A stretch of 43,424 nucleotides of DNA from Lentisphaeria bacterium (lineage in GTDB: Bacteria; Verrucomicrobiota; Lentisphaeria; Victivallales; Victivallaceae): assembly GCA_017508385.1 (NCBI GenBank), contig JAFVZB010000059.1, positions 1 through 43,424 on the forward strand, written 5' to 3'. Numbering within the stretch: the first letter of the stretch is position 1; every line of letters begins with the position of its first letter. The notes under the pieces were generated by a model. It did no database searches. It was not told the DNA's origin and saw only the letters and a program-made list of their open reading frames with translations. Positions 32,324-41,240 of the stretch are shown here, piece by piece. The translations under genes and the position numbers were made by a program.

Positions 32324-34393
32324 ATGTCTGAAAAACACGAACACAACTGCTCCTGTGGTCATGACCACGCACACAAGCACGACCATAACTGCTCCTGCGG
32401 TCACGACCACGCACACAAGCACGACCATAACTGCTCCTGCGGTCACGACCATGATAAAATGGATAGCACCTGCATCTGCGGTCACGACCACAAAGCCGAG
32501 GGCGGAGTCGGTCACGACCGTGCCATGGGAAGAATCGCTTTCGCTATCATCGGAGGTCTGCTCACCGCCAACAGTTTTCTGCTCAAGTGGCTGCTGCCCG
32601 ATCAGACTACCGCATGGCAGCTCAACGCTCTCTTCGGAGCATTCATTCTTGCATTTCCCATCATTACCACCGCCGTCAAAGATCTCATCCGCGGCAAAGT
32701 CTATATGAATGAGCTGGTTGCGCTCGCTATTCTCGCTGCGCTCTCAGACGGAGATTTTCAGGCGGCAGGCATCATCGCCTTCTTCCTGCTTATCACCATC
32801 ATTATCGAGACCCGCACCGCAAGCGGAGCTCAGAAGTCGATCGAAGAGCTCATCAAACTTACTCCCAACGTCGCCCGTCTGGTCAAAGACGGCAGTGAGA
32901 GTGAAGTTGCGGCTACCGATCTTAAAGTCGGTGATATTATCCGGGTGCGTCCCGGTGAGAACTTTCCGGTCGATGCCCGCATCGTTTCGGGTGAGAGTAC
33001 CGTAAATCAGGCTTCCATCACGGGAGAGTCCATTCCGGTCGAAAAGAGTGTCGGCAGCGATGTCTTTGCCGGAACTCAGAACCTGACCGGTCTGCTCGAC
33101 CTCGAAGTTACCAAAGTCGGCGAGGATACCACTCTCGGCAAAGTCAAAGATATGATCCTGCAGGCTGAATCCAGCCGCACTCCGGTGGTGCGCATCATCG
33201 ACCGCTACGCAGGATACTATACTCCGACCGTACTGATGATCGCCGCTGTCACCTGGTGGTTCACCGAGGATATCAGCAATGTTATCGCATTTCTGGTCAT
33301 CGCCTGCCCCTGTTCGATCGTGCTCGCCACTCCGACTGCGGTCGTGGCGGCGGTTGCGGCGGCTGCCCGTCTGGGAATCTTCATCAAGAATATCTCTCAC
33401 CTTGAGCTTGCATCCAAAATCACCAGTTTCGTCTTCGATAAGACGGGAACTCTCACCGATGGTATCCTTTCAGTGGTCAAGCTGCAGCCGGTCGATGGAG
33501 TCACTCCTGCCGAGCTGTTGAAAGCGGCGGCATCCATCGAGCGTTTCAGCAATCACCCGACCGCAGTTGCAATTCAGAAAATCGCAACCGAGGCAGGAAT
33601 TCCCCTCGACGAGGCGGAAAACTTCACCGAGGTTCACGGACGCGGCGTTACTGCCACCGTCAACGGCGAGCTCACTCTGGTCGGACGTGCCAACTGGATG
33701 GCGGAGCATGGCATTGAAGTTGTTGCCAACAGTGATGCCGATTCCGAGGGAATGAGTGTGGTTTACGTCGGAAAAGGCGGCAAACTCCTCGGCTGGATAG
33801 GTTTCCGTGACAAAATCAGAAAAGAGGCTCCTGAGATGCTCAGCGAGCTGCGCCGTCAGGGAGTCCGCTACTGCGCCATGGTCACCGGAGACCGTCAGTC
33901 AGTTGCTCAGGCAGTTGCCGGTCAGCTGCAGATAGATGAGTTCCGCAGTGAGTGTCTGCCCCAGGGCAAAGTCGAGTTCGTCGAAAACGTCAAAAAGAGC
34001 AGCCGTGTTGCGGTCGTCGGAGACGGTGTCAACGATGCTCCTGCTCTTGCCGCTGGTGACCTCGGTATCGCTATGGGAGCCATCGGCAGTGACGTCGCTG
34101 TCAACAGTGCAAGTATTGCGTTGATGACCAATGATTTGCGCCGCATCGGAGTGCTGGTCTATCTGTCACGCAAATCCCAGATGATAATCAATCAGAATTT
34201 GCTTTTCGGTATGTTGTTCGTCTTCGGAGGAATGATCCTCTCGGTCATCGGTGCGATGAGTCCGATCTGGGCGGCGGTGTTCCATGCCGGAAGCACGCTT
34301 ATAATCATCTTCAACAGTGCGCGTCTGGTGCGTACCGGTGAAGAGTTGACCTTGGAAGATGGATTGAGTCAGCAAGAGATAAAGGAGAAATAA
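32324..34393 (+). CDS. P1B-type metal-transporting ATPase with Cys/His-repeat tail
   Basis: 689 residues. The N-terminus carries no HMA domain but a tandem Cys/His-rich repeat (residues 5-57). Membrane helices follow from about 70. The A-domain TGES is near 232, the metal-site CPC in VIACPCSIVLATPTAVV near 327, the phosphorylation site DKTGTLTDG near 371, HP in FSNHPTAVAIQ, and GDGVNDAPALAAGDLGIAMG near 566. The last helix pair contains SPIWAAVFHAGSTLIIIFNSARL, with His-Ala-Gly-Ser-Thr where typical Zn2+/Cd2+ ATPases have an Asp, so the metal is uncertain (Zn, Co, Mn or Cu are all possible). It is placed 2 bases after hflK and 6 before the ABC ATPase. Confidence 0.93.
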   Translation: MSEKHEHNCSCGHDHAHKHDHNCSCGHDHAHKHDHNCSCGHDHDKMDSTCICGHDHKAEGGVGHDRAMGRIAFAIIGGLLTANSFLLKWLLPDQTTAWQLNALFGAFILAFPIITTAVKDLIRGKVYMNELVALAILAALSDGDFQAAGIIAFFLLITIIIETRTASGAQKSIEELIKLTPNVARLVKDGSESEVAATDLKVGDIIRVRPGENFPVDARIVSGESTVNQASITGESIPVEKSVGSDVFAGTQNLTGLLDLEVTKVGEDTTLGKVKDMILQAESSRTPVVRIIDRYAGYYTPTVLMIAAVTWWFTEDISNVIAFLVIACPCSIVLATPTAVVAAVAAAARLGIFIKNISHLELASKITSFVFDKTGTLTDGILSVVKLQPVDGVTPAELLKAAASIERFSNHPTAVAIQKIATEAGIPLDEAENFTEVHGRGVTATVNGELTLVGRANWMAEHGIEVVANSDADSEGMSVVYVGKGGKLLGWIGFRDKIRKEAPEMLSELRRQGVRYCAMVTGDRQSVAQAVAGQLQIDEFRSECLPQGKVEFVENVKKSSRVAVVGDGVNDAPALAAGDLGIAMGAIGSDVAVNSASIALMTNDLRRIGVLVYLSRKSQMIINQNLLFGMLFVFGGMILSVIGAMSPIWAAVFHAGSTLIIIFNSARLVRTGEELTLEDGLSQQEIKEK
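32336..32494 (+). repeat. Tandem 42-bp repeat coding for Cys/His metal-binding units
   Basis: Units encode HEHNCSCGHDHAHK, HDHNCSCGHDHAHK, a 13-residue version ending HDHDK, and a degenerate fourth (STCICGHDHK). Near-identical bases across the first three point to recent slippage or unequal crossing-over. Each unit offers a CxC and several HxH ligands. Confidence 0.9.
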
Positions 34394-34399
34394 CAGATC

Positions 34400-35560
34400 A
34401 TGGCTGAGTTGGAAACAGTAGTCAGTGCCGTTGGTTTGACCAAGGAGTTCCGCGATTTCTGGGGACGTCCCAAGGCAAGAGCGGTGAATGATATAGATTT
34501 TGAGATCCGTCAGGGTGAAGTCATCGGTCTTCTCGGACCCAATGGTTCCGGAAAATCGACCACAGTTAAAATGCTGCTCGGTCTTCTCTATCCCACCGCC
34601 GGCAGACTTTCGGTTTTCGGTCGCAGTCCGAGAGCCGTTGAGACCAAGCGGGAAATCGGTTATCTGCCCGAAGATTCCTACCTCTACAAGTATTTGACCG
34701 CAGAAGAGACCCTCGATTTCTTCGGCTCCCTCTTCAATCTTTCAGCTGCCGACCGCAAACAGCGCATCGATCAGCTGCTCGATATGGTCGGACTCGCTCA
34801 CGCACGCCGCCGCCGAGTCGGTGAGTTTTCCAAAGGAATGGCACGCCGCATCGGTCTGGCTCAGGCGATGATAAATGACCCTGCGTTCCTCATCCTCGAT
34901 GAGCCCACCAGCGGTCTCGACCCGCTTGGATGCAAGGAGGTCAAAGATCTTATTCTCGCCCTCAAAAAGCGTGGCAAAACCGTGCTCATCACCAGCCATC
35001 TTCTGAGCGATATCGAGGATGTCTGCGACCGTGTCATCATTCTGTACGGCGGCAAAATCAGAGCCACCGGCAGCCTGAACGAGCTGCTGACGGTCTCTGA
35101 TGCCAACCGCATCACCACTCCGGAACTCAAACCCGAAGTGATGACCCGTCTGATGCAGCTCCTGAGAGAAAATCTCAGCGAAAACGAGTTCAAAATCGAC
35201 CATCCCCGCCGCACTCTTGAGGAGTTCTTCCTCGATGTCATCGCCACTGCCAAACGTGACAGCATCGAGACCGCCGGAGTGGTTTCGGGCGGAGAGATCG
35301 CAGACTTCCTCACCAGCGATGACAAAAATGCGGTACTCGAACAGCTTACTGTTGATGTTTCCAAACCTGCCGCTCCTGCTGAGCAGACAAAAGTTGAGGC
35401 TGCTCCCGTGCGTGACGTCAACGCCGAGCTCGAAAAGCTCACCGGCGAAGTCAAGGCTGCTGAGGAGCCCGCTCCCGCAGCGGAAGAGAAAAAAGAGGAT
35501 CTCAGCGCAGCCGATGCCCGTCTTAACGATATTCTCGGAGCCGTGGAGAAAGAGAAATGA
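34400..35560 (+). CDS. ABC transporter ATPase with acidic/Ala-rich C-terminal extension
   Basis: 386 residues. A standard ABC-2 type ATPase domain fills about 1-240: Walker A GPNGSGKSTTVKML, signature EFSKGMARRIGLAQAM, Walker B AFLILDEPTSGLD, and H-loop ITSHLLSDIEDV. From about 300 the protein continues with a Pro/Ala/Glu-rich tail (VSKPAAPAEQTKVEAAPVRD, then a short amphipathic helix with LNDILGAVEKEK) not needed for ATPase function. The tail may contact a partner. AAGGAG lies about 13 bases before the ATG. The stop overlaps the permease start (ATGA). Confidence 0.93.
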   Translation: MAELETVVSAVGLTKEFRDFWGRPKARAVNDIDFEIRQGEVIGLLGPNGSGKSTTVKMLLGLLYPTAGRLSVFGRSPRAVETKREIGYLPEDSYLYKYLTAEETLDFFGSLFNLSAADRKQRIDQLLDMVGLAHARRRRVGEFSKGMARRIGLAQAMINDPAFLILDEPTSGLDPLGCKEVKDLILALKKRGKTVLITSHLLSDIEDVCDRVIILYGGKIRATGSLNELLTVSDANRITTPELKPEVMTRLMQLLRENLSENEFKIDHPRRTLEEFFLDVIATAKRDSIETAGVVSGGEIADFLTSDDKNAVLEQLTVDVSKPAAPAEQTKVEAAPVRDVNAELEKLTGEVKAAEEPAPAAEEKKEDLSAADARLNDILGAVEKEK

Positions 35561-36984
35561 GAGGATTCTTTTCCATAGTGCGTCTCACACTGCGTCACGC
35601 ATTGAGATCACACATCTTTCAACTTCTGCTGCTGATTCTGTTGCTGGCAGTTGTGTTTATTCCGGGTACGGTCGGAGCAGGTACTGCTTCTGACTTCATC
35701 CGGGTGACACTGCTTTACAGTCTCTCAGCGGTAAGTTTTCTGCTCGCACTTTCGAGCCTCTGGCTCGGATGCTACACCATGACTCACGATGTTGACAGTT
35801 ACCAGCTGCACATGATAACTTCAAAACCGGTATCCAGAGTCACCATCTGGCTCGCCAAGTGGGTGGGAGTCAATGTGATAAACATGCTGCTCCTGCTTCT
35901 GGCATCGGGAGTGATTTTCCTTATCATCCAGTACCGTTTTGCCAACAGTGAGTTTGCTCCGGCGGAAAAGGAAAAAATCCGCAACGAGGTTCTGGTCGGA
36001 CGCCGCAGTTATCCTGCATCCAAGCCCGATTATGCCGCTCAAGTGCGGGAGCGCACCAAGCAGATGATCGCCCGTTTGCAGTCGCAGGGAGTCAAGGTCA
36101 ATCTCACTCCCGAGGTGCTCGAAAAGATGCAGAAAGCGGCTCAGCTCGAGGTCGTTTCAGGAGATTCCGAACTCAAAGTCGGCAAAATCCGCAGCTGGGT
36201 GTTTGAAAATCTGCCGGAAAAAATCGACAAGCCGGTGTTTTTCCGTTATCGTCCCTACATCGACAAAGTCGCCAGTGAAGGGCAGCGTGTGACCCGGGTT
36301 CAGGTTCTGGTCGGACTTCCGAGAGTCATCAATTCAGGTGAGCTGAAGAGTGTGTTCGATGGTGATAAAACTGCCTACAATGTTATCCCCGTCGCCCTCT
36401 CACAAGTTCCCGAGCAGGTCAAGTCGGGTGAGTTTCACGAGAAGGTCTTGAAGCCTGAGTGGAACATCGTTTCTCCTGACAACAAGATATTTGTTTCCGT
36501 ATTCAACGGTGACAACAAGGGCGGAACTCAATTCTACCAGCCCGCCGATGGTCCGAAACTGCTGATCGAGGAGTGCGGATTTTTCTCGAACTACATGCGT
36601 GCCGTGCTGGTCATCGCCCTCGAGTTGCTGATTCTTTCAGGACTCGCCTGCGCTTTCGGCGGATGTATGTCCATGCCGACCGCCATCTTCGTGGTGGTGA
36701 GTTATCTGCTCTTCGGCAGTTTCGCCGTGTTTATGACCGGACTTGATTATCTCTCGGGAACCGCCGACCACGTCGGAGTTTTCATTTCAAAACTCATCCT
36801 GGTGGTGGTGATCCCGCTTCAGGCATTTGAGGCCACAGGACCGGTCGCCGGCGGCGAGCTTATCGAGTGGAGCCGCATAGCCTATCTTGGATTTCACTAT
36901 TTTATCTGCCGTGCCGTGCCGATATTTATCTTCGGCATCTGGATGTACCGCAAGCGTGAATTGGGGTTGATTATCCGAAAATGA
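35557..36984 (+). CDS. ABC-2 type transporter permease with large extracytoplasmic loop
   Basis: 475 residues. Three hydrophobic segments lie in the first 130 residues (HIFQLLLLILLLAVVFIPG, VTLLYSLSAVSFLLALSSLW, VNMLLLLLASGVIFLIIQ region). A soluble domain of about 200 residues (about 130-340) follows, then four or so helices to the C-terminus. YQLHMITSKPVSRVTIWLAK matches the 'i.tkPvsR..i..gK' motif of NatB/ABC-2 permeases that act with a separate ATPase. The large loop is on the outer face if the N-terminus is inside. It overlaps both neighbours by ATGA, so the three proteins are probably made in proportion. Substrate unknown. Confidence 0.85.
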   Translation: MRGFFSIVRLTLRHALRSHIFQLLLLILLLAVVFIPGTVGAGTASDFIRVTLLYSLSAVSFLLALSSLWLGCYTMTHDVDSYQLHMITSKPVSRVTIWLAKWVGVNVINMLLLLLASGVIFLIIQYRFANSEFAPAEKEKIRNEVLVGRRSYPASKPDYAAQVRERTKQMIARLQSQGVKVNLTPEVLEKMQKAAQLEVVSGDSELKVGKIRSWVFENLPEKIDKPVFFRYRPYIDKVASEGQRVTRVQVLVGLPRVINSGELKSVFDGDKTAYNVIPVALSQVPEQVKSGEFHEKVLKPEWNIVSPDNKIFVSVFNGDNKGGTQFYQPADGPKLLIEECGFFSNYMRAVLVIALELLILSGLACAFGGCMSMPTAIFVVVSYLLFGSFAVFMTGLDYLSGTADHVGVFISKLILVVVIPLQAFEATGPVAGGELIEWSRIAYLGFHYFICRAVPIFIFGIWMYRKRELGLIIRK

Positions 36985-38600
36985 GTAAATTCCGTACAAT
37001 TGTCATGTATGTTGTCCTGATTGCGGTCAGTCTGGTGCTGCTCGTGGGAGTCCGCTACACTGAACGCCGTCTCGATGACAAAGTCGCCGAATACAAACTG
37101 CGCTTCACGGGTGAGATCAAAAACGCTCCCCCGCTGGTCGCTTTCACTACGGTCGCCCTCGGTAGTTTCCGCGGATTGGTCGCCGATTTGCTCTGGCTGA
37201 GGTCGAACTCACTTCAGCAGAAGGGCAACTACTTCGAGATGGTTCAGCTCGCCCGCTGGATCGTCGATCTGCAGCCGACTTTTTCCGGAGCAACAGCGTA
37301 TCTGGCATGGAATATGTCGTACAACATTTCCGTGACCTGCTCCGACTTTGCCGACCGCTGGAGATGGGTCAACGAGGCGATCAAACTCGTGAGAGACAAG
37401 GCTCTCGACTACAATCCCGAAGATCCTGAGCTCTACCGTGAGCTTGCCTGGACTTACTTCCACAAGCTCGGAAATATTCTCGATGATGCCAACTTGTACT
37501 ACAAGAACCGTCTTGCGGTCGAGATGTATTCCATTCTTGCGACCAACAATCCGGATTGGAAAAAGCTGGCTTCAGCTCCTGCGACCTTGCGTGAGTTTGA
37601 AAAGAAATATCCTCAGGATCACCTGTTCTGGAACGCCATGAAGTCTGCCGGTTACGAGACTTACGAGGAGTTTTACAAGGCTTATAAATCAGGTAATCCG
37701 GTCCAGCTGCCGAAGAAGTTCCTCGAGGAGCTCGGCAACAATGAGCAGCTCAAAGCTGATCTTGATAACTATTTCCGCGCTCAGCTTTTGCGTGACGTTC
37801 TCAAGCTCGACCCCCGCCGCATCGTGCGACAGCATGAGAAGTACGGAGCGATGGATTGGCGCACTCCCGAAGCCCACGCTATCTACTGGGCTGAACTCGG
37901 AGTTGAAAAATCTCCACGCGGCGAGGATTTGAAATGCGCCCGCATCATCACTCAGGCTCTTTACGAGGCATTCCGTTCAGGAAGACTGCTGATGATCGAC
38001 GACAAGAATATGGAAAATATTCAGGTCATTCCCAACCTCGACCTCGTCGATTCGGTTTACAAAACTTTCTGGGATACTCAGAAAATTTACGATCCTGATT
38101 CAGGTGCATACTCAACTTTCCGCAGTGCCCGTATCAACTTTATGAAAGAGGCTGTCACCATCCTCTACAACTACGGCCGCTTCAAGAAAGCTGAGGAATA
38201 CTATCAGAAACTCGTCGCCGAGGATGGTAAAAAGCCGCCGCTTGAGCAGTTCGTTGTTGCCGAGTGGAGCGACAGAGTCAAAAACGCCAGTGTCAAACGG
38301 GCAAGTGAAATCGTGAGCGGACTTATCTTCCGCAGTATCAACTACATGCTCTACAACGACATGGATGCCGCAATCGCTCAGGAACGCATGGCGAGAACTG
38401 TTTACAAAAACTACATGAAAGAGTTCGGCGACAGTGAGCGCACAAAACTTCCTCCGTACAACCGGATGAAGCGTGAAGTCGTCAACGCCTGCATTCTCAA
38501 TCTGCCGCCGCAGCTGGCTAACATCATCAAAGCCAAAATCGAGGCTGAGCAGAGCGAAGTTCGTCTGGAAAATCAGTTTTTGAAAAACAACAACAAGTGA
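36981..38600 (+). CDS. Membrane-anchored TPR-like protein, last gene of SPFH/ABC operon
   Basis: 539 residues. One N-terminal helix (IVMYVVLIAVSLVLLVGV) anchors a helical extracytoplasmic domain. The block FTTVALGSFRGLVADLLWLR, then GNYFEMVQLARWIVDLQPTF and EDPELYRELAWTYFHKLGN, look like TPR-type helical hairpins found in poorly characterised proteins beside ABC-2 transporters. A second pair (FKKAEEYYQKLVAED) lies near 400. It starts in the ATGA that ends the permease, so it probably acts with that transporter. I can give no biochemical role. Confidence 0.75.
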   Translation: MSKFRTIVMYVVLIAVSLVLLVGVRYTERRLDDKVAEYKLRFTGEIKNAPPLVAFTTVALGSFRGLVADLLWLRSNSLQQKGNYFEMVQLARWIVDLQPTFSGATAYLAWNMSYNISVTCSDFADRWRWVNEAIKLVRDKALDYNPEDPELYRELAWTYFHKLGNILDDANLYYKNRLAVEMYSILATNNPDWKKLASAPATLREFEKKYPQDHLFWNAMKSAGYETYEEFYKAYKSGNPVQLPKKFLEELGNNEQLKADLDNYFRAQLLRDVLKLDPRRIVRQHEKYGAMDWRTPEAHAIYWAELGVEKSPRGEDLKCARIITQALYEAFRSGRLLMIDDKNMENIQVIPNLDLVDSVYKTFWDTQKIYDPDSGAYSTFRSARINFMKEAVTILYNYGRFKKAEEYYQKLVAEDGKKPPLEQFVVAEWSDRVKNASVKRASEIVSGLIFRSINYMLYNDMDAAIAQERMARTVYKNYMKEFGDSERTKLPPYNRMKREVVNACILNLPPQLANIIKAKIEAEQSEVRLENQFLKNNNK

Positions 38601-38670
38601 AAGAGTTTTCCTGCGGGGGGTATGCACGGTGCTGCCTCCTTCCGGGAAGTTTATTTAAGGGAACATTTTT

Positions 38671-38703
38671 TGCCGCCGTTGAAAGGTACGGCAGAAACGT
38701 ACC
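38671..38703 (+). promoter_or_regulatory. Two mutually exclusive hairpins upstream of the CNNM gene
   Basis: In the 124-base gap after the TPR gene, TGCCG (38671-38675) can pair with CGGCA (38689-38693). Alternatively GGTACG (38685-38690) pairs with CGTACC (38698-38703). The two share bases 38689-38690 and cannot form together. The ribosome site AGAGAG lies about 8 bases after the second stem. No matching -35/-10 pair was seen in the gap. Confidence 0.3.
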
Positions 38704-38724
38704 CATCGAAAGAGAGTCTTTAAA

Positions 38725-39987
38725 TTGGAGGATTGGTTTCTATTTTTCGGCAGCGTTGCCATGGCAATGCTGGTGTCTCACGTCTGTTCGTTGCTTGAAG
38801 CAGCGTTTTTAAGCATAACGCCAAGTCAGTTGGCAGAAATGCGGGTGCACTCCCCGGCCGCAGGCAAGGTCGCTTTGGAGCTGAAACGCAACATCACCCG
38901 TCCGCTCGCAGTGATTTTGATCATCAACACTGCAGCTCACACTGTCGGTGCCACCATGGCAGGAGCAAGTCTCGATGCCATTTGCCACGGTTCGCCGCGG
39001 CACGGGCAGTATATGACACTCTTTTCTCTGGTGTTCACTTTGCTGATGATCCAGTACACTGAGCTTCTGCCCAAGACCATCGGCTGCCGTTTCAATACCC
39101 GAATCGTGCGGTACACAGCAATTCCGATGCGGTTTGTGGTCAAACTGATGACTCCGCTGATAATGCTGACAGAATTCTTCAACCGTCCGTTTGAGCGCAA
39201 GAAGAATGCGGCAGTTCCCAGTACCACTGAGGAAATTTCCGCTCTGGCGGCGTTGGCACGCAGTTCCCAGATGATTTCCCGCTATCAGGAGCGCATCATC
39301 AAGATGGTTCCCCATCTTTCACAGCGCACAGCAAGAAGCGTGATGATCGAAGTGGAAAACATCTCGTATATCGACTCCAAGCTCTCGCTCTCTGATGCTC
39401 TGCCCATCACCGGCAGGGACTTCCATACCCGTTATCCTGTATGCGAAGACAACGACATCAACAGGATACTCGGTTATGTCAACATCAAGGAGCTGATGAC
39501 CCAGCAGCGCAGCCATCCCAATGGAATGGTGGTCACTGATATTATGAGACCGATATCTTTCGTGAGTCCCGATGATACCGCTTCTGAGCTGCTCGAGGGA
39601 TTCGCCAGCCGCCATTGTCACATGATGATCGTGCGTGACAAAAACAAGCAGACACTCGGACTGGTCACGCTTGAGGATATCGTTGAGGAGCTTATCGGTG
39701 ATCTTGATGATGAGTTTGATCCGCTCCCCCGTACCTTCTACTCTCCGGGCGAGTTTGTGTGGGTGGTCGGCGGAGGTGTTCCGATGACTCTTCTCGCCCG
39801 TGATACTGCGCTTGATCTGCCGCACCGCACTGAGCCTGCGGCGGTATGGTTCTCGTGCCAGCTTGACCGTCCGGCAAGAGTCGGAGATAAGCTGCGTTAC
39901 CGCAATGCAGAGTTTTATGTCCGCAAGATGCGCCGTCATCAGGTTTGGGAATTTAATGTCAAACGTATTACCAGCGAGGTGGAGTAA
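38725..39987 (+). CDS. CNNM/CorC-type (DUF21-CBS) membrane protein, TTG start
   Basis: 420 residues. The DUF21 membrane domain (about 1-190) has CSLLEAAFLSITPSQLAEMR and LAVILIINTAAHTVGATMAG. Two CBS repeats follow (about 210-335: a degenerate first, then VVTDIMRPISFVSPDDTASE and LGLVTLEDIVEELIGDLDDE). The C-terminal CorC/HlyC domain (about 345-420) ends KVEFYV-like with AEFYVRKMRRHQVWEF. The family includes Mg2+/Co2+ transport and Na+/Mg2+ exchange proteins. The start is a TTG at 38725 with AGAGAG upstream; a later ATG (38761) would remove part of helix 1. The next genes encode a lipoprotein and MgtC, which supports a role in Mg2+ balance. Confidence 0.88.
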   Translation: MEDWFLFFGSVAMAMLVSHVCSLLEAAFLSITPSQLAEMRVHSPAAGKVALELKRNITRPLAVILIINTAAHTVGATMAGASLDAICHGSPRHGQYMTLFSLVFTLLMIQYTELLPKTIGCRFNTRIVRYTAIPMRFVVKLMTPLIMLTEFFNRPFERKKNAAVPSTTEEISALAALARSSQMISRYQERIIKMVPHLSQRTARSVMIEVENISYIDSKLSLSDALPITGRDFHTRYPVCEDNDINRILGYVNIKELMTQQRSHPNGMVVTDIMRPISFVSPDDTASELLEGFASRHCHMMIVRDKNKQTLGLVTLEDIVEELIGDLDDEFDPLPRTFYSPGEFVWVVGGGVPMTLLARDTALDLPHRTEPAAVWFSCQLDRPARVGDKLRYRNAEFYVRKMRRHQVWEFNVKRITSEVE

Positions 39988-39989
39988 CT

Positions 39990-40538
39990 ATGAAGAACAC
40001 AGTCTTGACCCTTTCTGCTGCTGTTTTATGTGCCGTGATATGTTCCGGATGCAGCAGTTTTGAATATACCGGACGCACTTTTGATGCCCACGACGATGAT
40101 ACCGTCATTGCCTGGTACACCGCTCAGAATCCGGTTCCTGCGGGTAAATATCGGGTCATCGGCAGAGGTGTTCTGAAATTCCGCCGTGGAGATATGGATA
40201 AGTATGATGTCGAAGAGCGTCTGCTCGAAGAGGCAAGAAGCGTCGGTGCTGATGCCGTGCTGCTCGGAAAAACTCTCGAAGTCGGCAAGCGCACCAATGA
40301 GAGCGACCAATCTGTTGACAAAGCACGCAGAGCTGAATTTGCTCCGCAGACCGGAGTCACCGAAAAAGGCGCCGAGTATGAGATAAATGCGCTCGGAGCA
40401 AGCTCATCTCTTCAGGGGGCTGCAATTCAGGGCGCTGATTGTTTTGTTCATGCCGTTTTCTACAAAAACAGTGAGAGCGTGCAGAAACTTATAGAGTCAC
40501 AAAACGTCAGAATAATGGACGACAGGGAGTCTAAATAA
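39990..40538 (+). CDS. Lipoprotein of unknown function beside CNNM and MgtC
   Basis: 182 residues with a lipoprotein signal (LTLSAAVLCAVICSGC, lipobox ICSGC). The mature part contains KYRVIGRGVLKFRRGDMDKY and EERLLEEARSVGADAVLLGKT, a 'GADAV' pattern seen in small YbjQ/YdgH-like envelope domains, but I do not assign a family. It starts 2 bases after the CNNM stop with GTGGAG as ribosome site and ends 2 bases before mgtC, so it is part of the same operon. Confidence 0.78.
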   Translation: MKNTVLTLSAAVLCAVICSGCSSFEYTGRTFDAHDDDTVIAWYTAQNPVPAGKYRVIGRGVLKFRRGDMDKYDVEERLLEEARSVGADAVLLGKTLEVGKRTNESDQSVDKARRAEFAPQTGVTEKGAEYEINALGASSSLQGAAIQGADCFVHAVFYKNSESVQKLIESQNVRIMDDRESK

Positions 40539-40540
40539 TT

Positions 40541-41224
40541 ATGATGAACATTCCGCTTGAAACTCTCGGAGAGCTTATTTTACGTCTGCTGGTCGCAGGT
40601 ATATTCGGAGGCGTTATCGGTATCGACCGCACTTACCGTGAAAAAGAGGCAGGCTTGAGAACCCACTTTCTTGTTGCGGTCGGCAGTGCCCTTTTTATGA
40701 TAATTTCCCAGTACGGTTTCGGCGATGTTCACGGACTCAATGACGGACGTTATGACGGCAGCCGTGTCGCCGCCCAGATCGTCAGCGGTATGGGTTTCAT
40801 CGGTGCCGGAAGTATCATTTTTCACAAACGCATCATTTGCGGACTCACCACGGCGGCGGGGTTGTGGACAGCTTCAGGAATAGGTATGGCTGTCGGCGGA
40901 GGTCTTTACGTTATCGCCGCCGCCGCAACTTTGCTCACGCTGATCGGTCTCGAGGCTCTGCGCTTTGCTCTGACCAAGAGCGGAATAGATTACCGTTCTG
41001 CCAAGGTGGCATTCACTGTCCGCAATCAGGATGAGCTCAAAGAGGCTATTCACCGCATAAAAGCTCTCGGCTGCAAGGTGAGCCGCTGTTCGACCTCCGC
41101 CCACAAAGGAGCATGGCTGAGAGTCGTTATGGATATCCGTTTCCATGAGAAGGTGGAAAATGACGGCAGACTGCTTGCTGAACTCGCCAGTCATCCCGAT
41201 TTGCGGGTGGTGAAAAACGATTGA
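40541..41224 (+). CDS. mgtC: MgtC/SapB family protein
   Basis: 227 residues. Four or five helices lie in the first 145 residues with the family blocks LLVAGIFGGVIGIDRTYREKEAGLRTHFLVAVG, SRVAAQIVSGMGFIGAGSII and GLTTAAGLWTASGIGMAVG. A C-terminal soluble ACT-like domain follows from about 150. MgtC proteins help bacteria cope with low Mg2+ and act on F-ATPase or membrane potential in characterised cases. Start is the first or second codon of ATGATG at 40541. Clustered with the CNNM protein, a probable Mg2+-related unit. Confidence 0.93.
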   Translation: MMNIPLETLGELILRLLVAGIFGGVIGIDRTYREKEAGLRTHFLVAVGSALFMIISQYGFGDVHGLNDGRYDGSRVAAQIVSGMGFIGAGSIIFHKRIICGLTTAAGLWTASGIGMAVGGGLYVIAAAATLLTLIGLEALRFALTKSGIDYRSAKVAFTVRNQDELKEAIHRIKALGCKVSRCSTSAHKGAWLRVVMDIRFHEKVENDGRLLAELASHPDLRVVKND

Positions 41225-41240
41225 ATCAAGGAAAATCAAT

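Noticed and set aside
32291..32515. Minus-strand Val/Met-rich frame over the His-rich repeat
   Set aside because: It is the antisense of the tandem repeat in the metal ATPase gene and has no independent support.
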